Made by a program: the position numbers and the translations under genes. From Gammaproteobacteria bacterium (GTDB taxonomy: Bacteria; Pseudomonadota; Gammaproteobacteria; Pseudomonadales; UBA5518), in the NCBI GenBank assembly GCA_016705365.1, contig JADIYI010000008.1:310001-374000 (forward strand): a DNA stretch of 64,000 nucleotides, in the 5' to 3' direction. Positions 8,538 through 17,215 of the stretch are shown here, piece after piece; positions within the stretch are counted from its first letter, which is position 1, and the number at the start of each line of letters is the position of its first letter. Below the pieces are notes generated by a model. It was not told the DNA's origin. It did not search any database and was given only the letters and a program-made list of their open reading frames with translations.

Positions 8538-9431
8538 ATGCAACAAAGCCGATACCGGGGCATCGTGCTTGCCGGAGGCAGTGGCACGCGCCTGCACCCG
8601 CTCACCAGTTCGGTCAGCAAGCAACTGATGCCGGTATATGACAAACCGATGATCTACTACCCGCTGGCCACACTGATGCTGGCAGGTATCCGCGATATCC
8701 TGATCATTACCACTCCGCACGACCAGTTTGCGTTTCGCGCCCTGCTCGGTGACGGCTCGCAATGGGGCGTTTCGCTCAGCTATGCCGCACAACCGGAACC
8801 CGGCGGGCTTGCAGAGGCATTTCTGATCGGCGAGGACTTCATCGGCAATTGCCCGGTGTGTCTTGTGCTCGGAGACAACATCTTCTATGGCGGCGGCCTG
8901 TCCACGAAACTCGCGAGCGCCAGCCAGGAGATCTCGGGCGCCACGGTTTTTGCGTACTACGTGCAGGACCCCGAGCGCTATGGCGTGGTCAGCTTCGACG
9001 CCGACAACCACGCCGTCGATATCGAGGAAAAACCACGCACCCCAAAGTCCCACTACGCCGTCACCGGACTGTATTTCTATGACAATGACGTAATCTCGGT
9101 GGCCAAGGGTATCGAGCGCTCGGATCGGGGCGAGCTCGAGATCACCGACGTGAACCGCGTCTACCTGCAACGCGGGCAGTTGCGGGTCGAGGTGCTGTCA
9201 CGCGGTGCCGCCTGGCTCGACACCGGAACGCACAATTCGTTGCTCGATGCGGCCAACTTCATCCGCGTGGTCGAGGAACGCCAGGGCCTGAAAATTTCCT
9301 GTCCCGAGGAAATTGCCTATCGCATGGGCTTCATCGACCGCAACGAATTGCTGGCGCTGGCCAAACCTCTGAAGAAGAGCGGCTACGGTTCCTATCTCGA
9401 GCGCATTGCCAACGAAGGGAGCCCTGCCTGA
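8538..9431 (+). CDS. rfbA: Glucose-1-phosphate thymidylyltransferase
   Basis: First step of dTDP-L-rhamnose synthesis: dTTP plus glucose-1-phosphate gives dTDP-glucose. 297 residues. The nucleotide-binding loop GGSGTRLHPLT and KQLMPVYDKPMIYYPL are at residues 11-40, followed by LVLGDNIFYG and the EEKP motif. ATG 8538 begins the conserved N-terminal strand directly; the open frame extends back to 8457 without homology. Overlaps rfbC by TGATG, so the two are coupled. RfbB and RfbD are encoded on the opposite strand immediately downstream, completing the pathway. Confidence 0.96.
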   Translation: MQQSRYRGIVLAGGSGTRLHPLTSSVSKQLMPVYDKPMIYYPLATLMLAGIRDILIITTPHDQFAFRALLGDGSQWGVSLSYAAQPEPGGLAEAFLIGEDFIGNCPVCLVLGDNIFYGGGLSTKLASASQEISGATVFAYYVQDPERYGVVSFDADNHAVDIEEKPRTPKSHYAVTGLYFYDNDVISVAKGIERSDRGELEITDVNRVYLQRGQLRVEVLSRGAAWLDTGTHNSLLDAANFIRVVEERQGLKISCPEEIAYRMGFIDRNELLALAKPLKKSGYGSYLERIANEGSPA

Positions 9432-9976
9432 TGCGGATCATTCCCACCCGGCACCCCGAAGTCCTGTTGCTGGAACCGCGGGTATTCGGCGACGAGCGCG
9501 GCTTCTTTTTCGAGAGCTGGAACCAGCGCGCGTTTGCGGGCATCGGGCTGGACGCAACGTTCGTGCAGGACAACCACAGCAAGTCCGCGCAGGGCACGCT
9601 GCGCGGCCTGCATTACCAGACCAGCCAGGTGCAGGGCAAACTGGTGCGCGTGGTTGCCGGCGAGGTGTTCGATGTCGCGATCGACATGCGCCGCTCCTCG
9701 CCCCGTTTCGGCCAATGGGCGGGTGCCATGCTGTCGGCGGAGAATCGCCACATGCTGTGGATACCGCCGGGCTTTGCGCACGGCTTCTATGTCACCGCCA
9801 AGAGCGCCGAATTCGTCTACAAATGCACCGACTTCTATGCGCCCGAATACGAAATCTCGATTCGCTGGGACGATCCCGACCTTGCGATTGACTGGCCGCT
9901 GTTGAGCGGTGCTGCGCCGACGCTGTCGGCAAAAGATGCCTCCGGGCTACGCTTTGCCGCTGCGCCGGCACTGTAA
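9431..9976 (+). CDS. rfbC: dTDP-4-dehydrorhamnose 3,5-epimerase
   Basis: Cupin-fold epimerase, third step of dTDP-L-rhamnose synthesis. 181 residues with the signature DERGFFFESWN, the QDNHS motif, LRGLHYQ (catalytic His) and IPPGFAHGFYV. Start ATG overlaps the rfbA stop. Convergent with rfbB; only 9 bp separate the stop codons. Confidence 0.96.
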   Translation: MRIIPTRHPEVLLLEPRVFGDERGFFFESWNQRAFAGIGLDATFVQDNHSKSAQGTLRGLHYQTSQVQGKLVRVVAGEVFDVAIDMRRSSPRFGQWAGAMLSAENRHMLWIPPGFAHGFYVTAKSAEFVYKCTDFYAPEYEISIRWDDPDLAIDWPLLSGAAPTLSAKDASGLRFAAAPAL

Positions 9977-9985
9977 ACGCGTGAT

Positions 9986-11059
9986 TCAGTTGCGATAACT
10001 GCCGTCCAGGATCGAGCGCCACCAGGCTTCGTTGGCCAGGTACCAGGCGAGCGTCTTGCGAATGCCGCTCTCGAAACTCTCGGCTGGAACATAACCCAGC
10101 TCGGTGTTGATCTTGGCGGCGTCGATCGCATAACGGCGATCGTGACCGGGGCGATCGCGCACATAGCTTATCAGCGTCCGCGAGGCCTTCCCCTGTGCCG
10201 GCATCGCCGCCGGGAAGCGGGCGGCAAGGGTGGCATCGGCGGCAAAGAATTCATCGACCAGGGTGCACAGCAAGGTGACGATATCGATGTTGGCCCACTC
10301 GTTGTTGCCACCGATGTTGTAGGTTTCGCCAACCCGCCCGCCATCGAGTACCAACTCGATGCCGCGGCAGTGATCGCTCACGAACAGCCAGTCACGGATA
10401 TTGCGGCCGTCGCCGTATACCGGCAGCGGCTTGCCCTGCAGCAGGTTCACGATGCACAACGGGATCAGTTTTTCGGGGAAATGCCATGGCCCGTAGTTGT
10501 TCGAGCAATTGCTGGTCGTGACCTGCAATCCATAGGTGTGGTGATAGGCGCGCACCAGGTAATCCGATGCCGCCTTGCTCGCCGAGTAGGGTGAATTCGG
10601 GGCGTAGGCCAGCGTTTCGGTAAACGGCGCGTCCGCGGCCTCCAGCGAACCGAACACCTCGTCGGTCGATACATGGTGAAAGCGATGGGGGCGCCCATCG
10701 CCCAGCCACACTTCCCGTGCTGCCTTGAGCAGACTGTGGGTTCCGCCGACATTGGTGGAAATGAACGCATCGGGGCCGTCGATCGACCGATCGACGTGGC
10801 TTTCCGCCGCAAAGTGCACGATCGTGTCGATGGCTTCCTCGGCCAGCAGGGCACGGACCCGCTCCCAATCGATGATATCGGCGTGGACGAAGCGGAAATT
10901 GTCGCTCCCCTGCAGCGCCGCGATATTGGCGCGATTTCCGGCATAGGTCAGCGCGTCATAAGCGACCACCCGGTCCCCGGGGTGCCGCGCATGCCAGTAA
11001 TGACAGAAATTCGCGCCGATGAAACCGGCCGCGCCGGTGACGAGCAGTCTGCGTGTCAT
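9986..11059 (-). CDS. rfbB: dTDP-glucose 4,6-dehydratase
   Basis: Second step of dTDP-L-rhamnose synthesis. 357-residue extended SDR: GAAGFIGANF NAD-binding loop at residues 8-17, HFAAESHVDRSI, STDEVFG and the catalytic YSASK (SPYSASKAASDYL). Start ATG 11059 overlaps the rfbD stop by four bases, so rfbD-rfbB form a minus-strand operon facing rfbA-rfbC. Confidence 0.96.
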   Translation of the reverse strand: MTRRLLVTGAAGFIGANFCHYWHARHPGDRVVAYDALTYAGNRANIAALQGSDNFRFVHADIIDWERVRALLAEEAIDTIVHFAAESHVDRSIDGPDAFISTNVGGTHSLLKAAREVWLGDGRPHRFHHVSTDEVFGSLEAADAPFTETLAYAPNSPYSASKAASDYLVRAYHHTYGLQVTTSNCSNNYGPWHFPEKLIPLCIVNLLQGKPLPVYGDGRNIRDWLFVSDHCRGIELVLDGGRVGETYNIGGNNEWANIDIVTLLCTLVDEFFAADATLAARFPAAMPAQGKASRTLISYVRDRPGHDRRYAIDAAKINTELGYVPAESFESGIRKTLAWYLANEAWWRSILDGSYRN

Positions 11060-11931
11060 GGGTTCAACCTCAACTCATCGAGCATGGCGCCAAGGGCCAC
11101 GCGCCAGTGTAGTCGTTGCGCCTGCAGCTCGCGCAGCGCACGGCTCTTGTCGAGCACGCTGTAAGCCGGCCTGCGCGCCGGCGTCGGATAATCCTCGGTG
11201 GCGATCGGGTCGATCGCCAGCGCGTGCTGCCCGTCGAGCAGGCCGCGGGCGCAAGCTTGCTCGTGAATCGCGATCGCAAAGTCATACCAGCTCGCCACCC
11301 CGAGATCGCTCCAGTGCAGAATCCCGTCGAGCGCCGGATTCAGGGCGATTTCCCACACCGCCGCGGCCAGCAGCCGCGCCCAGGTCGGCGATCCCACCTG
11401 GTCCGCCACCACCCCGAGCCGATCGCGCTCGCGCATCAGTCGCAGCATGGTCTTGACGAAATTGTTGCCGTGAGCGGAATAGACCCAGGACGTACGCACG
11501 ATCACCGCGGCACCAGCGCTGGCTTCCAGCACCCGGATTTCCCCCTCGCGCTTGCTCGCGCCATAGACACCCAGCGGCGCCGGCGAACTGTCGGGTCCAT
11601 AAGGGCGCGAGGCATTGCCGTCGAACACGAAATCGGTGGACAGGTGCACCAGCCGCACGCCGAGCTGGTGCGCGGCCGCGGCCACGGCACCCGCGCCCGC
11701 CGCATTGACCGCGAACGCGAGCCCGGGTTCGGTCTCGGCACGATCGACCGCGGTATAGGCCGCCGCATTGATGATCAGCTCCGGCGTCCGCGCCAATACC
11801 CGCTCCCGCACGTCATCTGCCGCGAGATCGATCCCGGCGCGCCCTGCCACGTCCAGTTCGATACCCGCCGGCACGCACCGTTGCAGTTCCCATCCGACCT
11901 GACCGGTCGCGCCCGTTACCAGGACTTTCAT
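11056..11931 (-). CDS. rfbD: dTDP-4-dehydrorhamnose reductase
   Basis: Final NAD(P)H-dependent step giving dTDP-L-rhamnose. 291 residues. VTGATGQVGWEL at residues 4-15, NAAAYTAVDRAE, STDFVFDG and the catalytic YGASKREGE. ATG 11931 sits at the conserved N terminus; the frame open to 12222 crosses the lpxL relic on the other strand and is not coding. Together with rfbA, rfbB and rfbC the pathway is complete within 3.4 kb. Confidence 0.95.
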   Translation of the reverse strand: MKVLVTGATGQVGWELQRCVPAGIELDVAGRAGIDLAADDVRERVLARTPELIINAAAYTAVDRAETEPGLAFAVNAAGAGAVAAAAHQLGVRLVHLSTDFVFDGNASRPYGPDSSPAPLGVYGASKREGEIRVLEASAGAAVIVRTSWVYSAHGNNFVKTMLRLMRERDRLGVVADQVGSPTWARLLAAAVWEIALNPALDGILHWSDLGVASWYDFAIAIHEQACARGLLDGQHALAIDPIATEDYPTPARRPAYSVLDKSRALRELQAQRLHWRVALGAMLDELRLNP

Positions 11932-12032
11932 CAGTAGATGCCCTTGCGTAAAGGGCCGCGATGGTAGCACAGCGCCTGCCCGCTCCCGAGGCACCCTATA
12001 ATCGGTTTCCCAGCCCGCAAAACACCCAGTCG

Positions 12033-12285
12033 ATGCACCCGGACCGTACCCCGCAGCCCCATTTCTGGCCAACCTGGATTGCCATGGCCCTGCTGTGGCT
12101 GGTGACTCGCCTGCCGCTGCATCACGTTCGCAACAGGGTCTGCGCTCGGGGATGCAACCCGCCTCAGCCGGTTGATCGAAGCACAGGTACGCAGGCATCC
12201 CGAGCCGCACCTGTGGTTGCACCGTCGCTTCCAGACACGCCCGCCGGGCATGGCCTCCCCCTATGCGTCTGGCGGTCGCGGATGA
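12033..12285 (+). pseudogene. lpxL: lpxL/htrB relic with internal deletion
   Basis: Remains of a Kdo2-lipid A acyltransferase. The N-terminal part from ATG 12033 reads PHFWPTWIAMALLWLVTRLP, the typical LpxL membrane anchor. After about 39 codons the frame jumps at about 12150 to the extreme C terminus, with RLSRLIEAQVRRHPE, then LWLHRRFQTRPPG and SPY, ending at TGA 12283-12285. The catalytic middle of the roughly 300-residue enzyme, including the HX4D/E site, is gone and the two ends are in different frames. A TATAAT box remains at 11997-12002. No product is expected. Confidence 0.85.
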
Positions 12286-12542
12286 GCATCCTGCATACTA
12301 CGCGCGCCCCGAAAGCCGCATGGATCCTCCCTCGCCCTATGCCGGGTTCCCGAATCGAGAGCCATCGCTGCTTCCCGTTGCTGCTGATCGCCGCCAGCCT
12401 CGCAGCCTCGGGGTTGTCGATATTGCGCGACCTGCTGATCAACGACGATGGCGTGCTCTACCTGATGATCGCCGGGATGGACGCTAACATCGGACGCGTC
12501 ATCCGCATCTACCGGGTGCGAGCAAACGGAGCATCGTCGTGA
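12282..12542 (+). pseudogene. Truncated N terminus of a GT-C-like membrane protein
   Basis: An 86-codon frame starting on the lpxL stop (ATGA) and ending on the next gene's start (GTGA). It contains one membrane segment, LLLIAASLAASGLSILRDL, then LINDDGVLYLMIAG, which matches LINEDGVLYLLLAE in the intact neighbour. After that the similarity stops. This is the front end of a paralog of the downstream gene, most likely left by a deletion within a tandem pair. Whether the short peptide is made is unknown. Confidence 0.6.
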
Positions 12543-14023
12543 GCACGGTCCGGCCGTCGCTGTGGCATGGCCTGCTGCTGCTCGCGACCCTGCTGTTGTT
12601 TGCATTCGCCAACCTGTACAACCCGCTGATCAACGAAGACGGCGTGCTCTATCTGCTGCTGGCCGAGCGGATTGGCAGCGAAGGGCTCGATGCCGCATTC
12701 GCGCTGTTTGACAAGCCGCTGTATTCGGCGCTGATCGCCGCAATGCACTCGCTGCTGGGACTGCCGCTGCGCCAGTGCGCGCGACTGATCGATGCCGCGC
12801 TCGCCTGCCTGCTGGTTGCCGCTTTTGCGGAGTTCTGCCGGCTGCTGTATCGCGACCGCAGCGTGTTGCCGTGGGCCGCACTGCTGCTCCTCGCGCATCC
12901 GCGACTGAACAATTATTTCGCATTCGTGATCCGCGACCTCGGCTACTGGGCGCTGCTGCTGTCCTCGTTCTGCCTGCTGCTGCGCGATATTGCCACGCCG
13001 CGCGTGGCATACCTGCTCGGCTGGGCACTGTGCACCCTGCTTGCCGCCGCGTTCAAACCCGAGGCGCTGCTGTTCGGCATGTTGCCGCTGGCACTGCTCG
13101 GGACGCAGAGCGGCACCTTCGGCGCCCGCGGCCGGCGCGCGCTCGGCACCGTCGCGGTGGTGGCCGCCGCGATGGCGCTGCTGACCCTGATCGGCGTCGC
13201 CAATCCGCAACATCTGCCCGAAACCGTACGTGAACTGCCCGACGTTCCGCAGCGCCTCGTTCACGAAATTCCCGCCGCTTTCAATGCCGCGGCAGAGCGC
13301 TATGCCTCGCTGGTGCTCGATCCCTACTCGCGCGACGTGGCGGCGTTGTCCCTCGCGGGCGGCTTGCTGAGCATATTGCTGGTGAAGACTCTCAACAACA
13401 TCGGCATAATTTCATTCCTGCTGCTCGGGTACGCCCTGCGCCGCGGCGAACTGCGCCTGCCGGGCGCCAACCGTGGCGCCTTCGCACTCATGATCGGATG
13501 CGCGCTGCTGTTACCCGTCCTGTTTCTTTGCTACCGGCAGTTCCTCGACAGCCGCTATGTCATGCCGCTGTGCCTGCTGTTGCTGGCCCCCACCGCGCGC
13601 AGCCTGCAGTTGCTGGCCGCGCGTGCGGCGGCGACCGGTCGCACGCGGCTGTTCGTCGCCGTGGTGCTGGTGGTGCTCGGCACGGATTTCGCGCTCGGCC
13701 TGAACAAACCGAAGCCATATCTGCTCGAATGCAGTGAATGGTTGCGGCAGAACACGACGACGGGCATGCGGATCTTCAGCAACGACAAGCAGCTCATCGC
13801 ACAGACCGGCAGCCCCATCGACCTGCAGCAGGTCCAGGGCGCGGCGCAGCTGATCGCGGATCGGCACGCACCGCTGGAGGATGTGGCGTACTGGATCATC
13901 CACATCAAGCGCGGGCAGCAACAGTTGGTCGATGACCTGCTGGAATACGAAGACTTCCTGACACCGGTACAACGCTTTGAAAACGAGCGCGGCGACCTGA
14001 TCGTCATCTATCGGCCGCTATAA
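12539..14023 (+). CDS. Polytopic GT-C-like membrane protein
   Basis: 494-residue inner-membrane protein with about ten hydrophobic segments. The first is followed by an acidic loop motif, NPLINEDGVLYLLLAERI, in the position where GT-C lipid-linked-sugar transferases keep a catalytic Asp. The C terminus is a soluble domain of about 100 residues (CSEWLRQNTTTGMRIFSNDKQ). Start GTG 12539 overlaps the stop of the preceding short frame. Role in transferring a sugar to a lipid-linked or LPS acceptor is inferred from the fold and from the adjacent rhamnose genes; I do not recognise a named family. Confidence 0.65.
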   Translation: MSTVRPSLWHGLLLLATLLLFAFANLYNPLINEDGVLYLLLAERIGSEGLDAAFALFDKPLYSALIAAMHSLLGLPLRQCARLIDAALACLLVAAFAEFCRLLYRDRSVLPWAALLLLAHPRLNNYFAFVIRDLGYWALLLSSFCLLLRDIATPRVAYLLGWALCTLLAAAFKPEALLFGMLPLALLGTQSGTFGARGRRALGTVAVVAAAMALLTLIGVANPQHLPETVRELPDVPQRLVHEIPAAFNAAAERYASLVLDPYSRDVAALSLAGGLLSILLVKTLNNIGIISFLLLGYALRRGELRLPGANRGAFALMIGCALLLPVLFLCYRQFLDSRYVMPLCLLLLAPTARSLQLLAARAAATGRTRLFVAVVLVVLGTDFALGLNKPKPYLLECSEWLRQNTTTGMRIFSNDKQLIAQTGSPIDLQQVQGAAQLIADRHAPLEDVAYWIIHIKRGQQQLVDDLLEYEDFLTPVQRFENERGDLIVIYRPL

Positions 14024-14196
14024 CCGGCCACTTCATCCCGCTGCGGCACACTGGCGCAATCCGCCGTGTTGGCGCGGGCGTGCCGCTGCGCGCAAAACAG
14101 CTTCAACACCGCATCCGTTTCGCGCCAGCGCACGCGTGCCACGAGACGCTGCCCGGGCAACACGCGCAGGGAGCGCGCTGACGAGCAGCCGCGCAC

Positions 14197-14556
14197 TCAG
14201 AGGATGGTCTGCTCGTGAAGTCGCTTGTGAAGCACCAGGTCAACCACCGGCTGTTCGCGCTTGTTGGCGCGCCGGCAGTGCTGCGCGTCGATACGGTCGG
14301 TGAACGCGATGACCAGGCGGGCCCACCAGCGATGCTGTTCGCGCCATGCGTGGGAAGAAACCGATTCCCAGGCATAGCCGTTGAACACCGCCGCATTGAC
14401 GAAGTGATCGAGCGCGCGGGCACCGGCGCGCCCGCGCGCGGTGCGCCCGAAAAATACCACCCAGGTCAGTATCAGGTAGCCGAGTATCGCCAGCGGCAAC
14501 AGGAAAAAGGTCACCAGGACAAACCCGGCCACCCGTTCGTTCAATGTACTGCGCAT
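14197..14556 (-). CDS. Small conserved membrane protein
   Basis: 119 residues, one strong membrane helix near the N terminus (FVLVTFFLLPLAILGYLILTW in part) followed by a cytosolic domain. That domain has the pattern LDHFVNAAVFNG, ESVSSHAWREQHRWW and DRIDAQHCRRA. I recall similar short proteins with a conserved SxHAWR and a late QxHC in other gammaproteobacteria, without known function. ATG 14556. It lies between the GT-C-like gene and the P450 operon, convergent with the former. The stretch 14024-14196 beyond its stop shows no convincing gene. Confidence 0.55.
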   Translation of the reverse strand: MRSTLNERVAGFVLVTFFLLPLAILGYLILTWVVFFGRTARGRAGARALDHFVNAAVFNGYAWESVSSHAWREQHRWWARLVIAFTDRIDAQHCRRANKREQPVVDLVLHKRLHEQTIL

Positions 14557-14636
14557 GCGCCCCGCCTTGCTCCGTTTACCACATGTTGCAGCAAGTCTTG
14601 GCGCATTCCGCGCTGCGGTCAACCACGCGCGGCGGT

Positions 14637-16016
14637 TCAGGTGCGCCGCTCGAGCACAAGTCGCACGCCATTGGCGGAACGGATCGTCAGGCGCCCGACC
14701 GGCTGCGGCACATGTCCGGCCACCGGCCGCAGCCGGTAGTGGCGCAACACGCTGGCGAGAATCAGGGCACCCTCCTGCTGCGCAAACGCCGCGCCCATGC
14801 ACACGCGCTGCCCCATGCCAAAGGGAAGGTAGGCAGTGCGCAGCGACTCGCGCGAGCGTTCGTTGGCGTAGCGATCCGGATCGAAAACGTCGGGGTCCTG
14901 CCACAGCTTGCGATGACGCTGGATCAGCCACGGCGCGATCATGACCGAGGCACCCGCCGGTACCGTCTTGTCGCGCATCGGGCAACTCTCGCTCGCCTGG
15001 CGCGCGAAGAAGCCCACCGGCGGAAACAGGCGCAGCGTCTCGCGGAAAACATTCCAGACCAGTACCAGCTTTTTCATGTCCGCCGGTGTCGGCTGGCGAT
15101 CGCCTATCACTTCGATGACCTCGCGGTGCGCGCGCTCCTGTATTTCGGGCGCGTTGGCCAGCAGGTGAAGCGCCCAGGTCAATGCACTCGCGGAAGTTTC
15201 ATGCCCGGCCAGGAACAGCATCGCGACCTGGTTCACCAGTTCCGGCAAATCAAAGGGCCGGCCGCTTAAGGGGTCCCTGGCCTCCATGAACGCCTGCAGG
15301 ATGTCCTGTTGCGCGGGCGGCGCACCCTCGCGGAATACACGGTAACGCGGCTCCACCAATTGCCCGAGCAGGGCGCGGATCTCGTTGGCGGCCCGAGTGC
15401 TCTGGCGACGCTGCCACGGCCACACCAGCCAGCGCATCCCGTAGAGCGAGGGCAACATCAGGCGTGGCGCCAGTTCCTGGTAGCGGGCAAAGCTGCTGAA
15501 CACGCGGCGCGCATCCTCACCGTCCATCGGCACCGAGAATATCGTGCGGAAGATGATGTCGGCGGTGACGTGCGTCATCTCGACCTCGACGTCGTGCTCG
15601 CTGCCGTCGGCGAGCAGCGCCATGCGCTGCAACAACGCCTCGGCTGCATCGAGCATGCGCGGGAACGCCACGTTCATGCGCGCATGCGCAAAGGCCGGAT
15701 CCATCATCGCGCGCTGGCGCCGCCACTCGGCGCCGTTGGTGCTAAAGATGCTGTCACCGAGCAACGGGCGCAAGGCGTCTCCGAGCAGCGGACTCTTCGG
15801 AAAGCGATCCGGCTGCTCCACCAGCACCTGGCGCACCAGCGAGGGCTGGTTGATCATGTAGAGATCGAGTCCCGGCAGATGCACTTCACCCATCTGCATC
15901 CGGTAGCTGCGCTCCGACAGACTGTCCATCCACGAACGGCGCGCCCTGAAGAACATCAGCACTCGCGACAGCCGGGTGCGGACCGGGGGCGGATAGGCGG
16001 GACAGAACGGACTCAT
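14637..16016 (-). CDS. Cytochrome P450
   Basis: 459-residue heme monooxygenase. I-helix oxygen motif AGHETSASALTW (about 265-276), K-helix ExxR in ETLRLFPP, PERF-like FDPDRY, and the heme-ligand loop FGMGQRVCMG with Cys near residue 405. No N-terminal membrane anchor. Overall look is of the CYP4/CYP110-like, fatty-acid or alkane hydroxylating type (impression only). ATG 16016 overlaps the stop of the upstream hydrolase gene, so it is the third gene of a coupled operon. No ferredoxin or reductase gene is nearby, so redox partners must be supplied elsewhere. Confidence 0.92.
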   Translation of the reverse strand: MSPFCPAYPPPVRTRLSRVLMFFRARRSWMDSLSERSYRMQMGEVHLPGLDLYMINQPSLVRQVLVEQPDRFPKSPLLGDALRPLLGDSIFSTNGAEWRRQRAMMDPAFAHARMNVAFPRMLDAAEALLQRMALLADGSEHDVEVEMTHVTADIIFRTIFSVPMDGEDARRVFSSFARYQELAPRLMLPSLYGMRWLVWPWQRRQSTRAANEIRALLGQLVEPRYRVFREGAPPAQQDILQAFMEARDPLSGRPFDLPELVNQVAMLFLAGHETSASALTWALHLLANAPEIQERAHREVIEVIGDRQPTPADMKKLVLVWNVFRETLRLFPPVGFFARQASESCPMRDKTVPAGASVMIAPWLIQRHRKLWQDPDVFDPDRYANERSRESLRTAYLPFGMGQRVCMGAAFAQQEGALILASVLRHYRLRPVAGHVPQPVGRLTIRSANGVRLVLERRT

Positions 16017-17215
16017 GCGGACAACTCCCGGACCCGGGCATAACGCTCGCGCAAGCTCATCGGGCCCGCGGTGATCGCGAAATAATCGTACCTTCCGGGC
16101 TTTTCGCTCGCCATGAGATATTGCGTATGCATCCGGTGCTTGTCGCCGATCATGGCACGATAGCTTGCGGAATCGAACAGGGTATGGAAACGCGGCGAGG
16201 TCATCAACGGCCAGCCGCTGCCCTTTTCCGTCACCTCGATTTCGCACACCTCGATCGGGTTGAGCAGCGCAAAACTTCCCCAGTCGGTGGGAGAGGACAC
16301 ATCCACCCACCTGATGATGCGACTGCTCGCGAGCGCGCCGAGCTCGCGGCGATAGTCGAGCGCCTGCGGAAACAGGCCCAGTAGCGGAATGCAGTTGCCG
16401 AGCGTGAGCAATGCAAGTTGCGGACATTGGCCATCGCGATCGGCGAGCGCTGGCAACGCGAGCGCCATCGCGCGCGTCGCCAGGATGCTGCCGACGCTGT
16501 AGCCGACCACCAGCAGCTCGTCGATGTCCGGCTCGCGCGCCAGCAACGCAATACGCGCCGCGGCATCCGCGACGATGCGATCGAGCTCCGGCAAACCGCG
16601 CACGCCATAGCGCGCCACAAACGCGTAGATGCGGGCCAGCAGGCCGGTATCCAGCCAGCGCTCGATGCGCAGCATCATCCAGCCACAGCCCGACAACAAC
16701 AGCGCTGCCACCACGATGGACACCAGCGTGCTGCCCCAAAGCGCGAATGCAATCCATCCTCCCAGTACACTGACCAGTAAGCAGGCTGCCATTCCCAGCA
16801 CAAAGAACAGCAGCGGATACATCATCGCGAAGAGCGTGCGCGGCGCGATCCGCCCGACCTTGATCAGTTGCGGAATTCCGTTGCCGATCACCCGCGCGTA
16901 CGCCACCGCCATCTCCGCCATCAGCCGCAGCCCGTGGCGCGGCCAGTGCCGCCGTACCGTGGCGTCCCAGGACACCACTTCGATGCAACTCTCGCAGACC
17001 TCCTCCCCGGGCGGTGCGCCACGGGCGCTCCAGTACTGGCGAGCGGACGCATCGCGCCGGCGCGCCCCGACCTCGATCGGCAGCCCGTTCACGCCGGCCT
17101 GGAGGGCCGCGTGACGCTGGTAGAGCGCGTGATACCAGGACGCGCCCTTGGGATCGAAGCCGCCAAAGAACAGCACGTGACGCCGGCGTACGCGCGGCTG
17201 CTGACCGGCGCTCAA
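16013..17215 (-). CDS. Membrane-anchored alpha/beta-hydrolase-like protein
   Basis: 400 residues. The N-terminal third begins with a strand RHVLFFGGFDPKGASWY, then two adjacent membrane helices (about residues 130-180), then a hydrolase-like domain with nucleophile elbow VVGYSVGSILA. The likely Ser is therefore in GYSVG. Asp and His partners cannot be assigned with confidence. Coupled by 4-bp overlaps both to the upstream UGT and the downstream P450. Could be an esterase, acyltransferase or lipase working on the same small lipid product as its neighbours (inference). Confidence 0.6.
   Translation of the reverse strand: MSAGQQPRVRRRHVLFFGGFDPKGASWYHALYQRHAALQAGVNGLPIEVGARRRDASARQYWSARGAPPGEEVCESCIEVVSWDATVRRHWPRHGLRLMAEMAVAYARVIGNGIPQLIKVGRIAPRTLFAMMYPLLFFVLGMAACLLVSVLGGWIAFALWGSTLVSIVVAALLLSGCGWMMLRIERWLDTGLLARIYAFVARYGVRGLPELDRIVADAAARIALLAREPDIDELLVVGYSVGSILATRAMALALPALADRDGQCPQLALLTLGNCIPLLGLFPQALDYRRELGALASSRIIRWVDVSSPTDWGSFALLNPIEVCEIEVTEKGSGWPLMTSPRFHTLFDSASYRAMIGDKHRMHTQYLMASEKPGRYDYFAITAGPMSLRERYARVRELSA

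Noticed and set aside
12509..13264. Gln/Arg-rich 251-codon antisense frame
   Set aside because: Low-complexity shadow of the GT-C-like gene on the opposite strand.
14008..14196. 62-codon frame starting GTG directly after the small membrane protein
   Set aside because: Arg-rich composition, overlaps the end of the GT-C-like gene and resembles nothing; at best a decayed piece.
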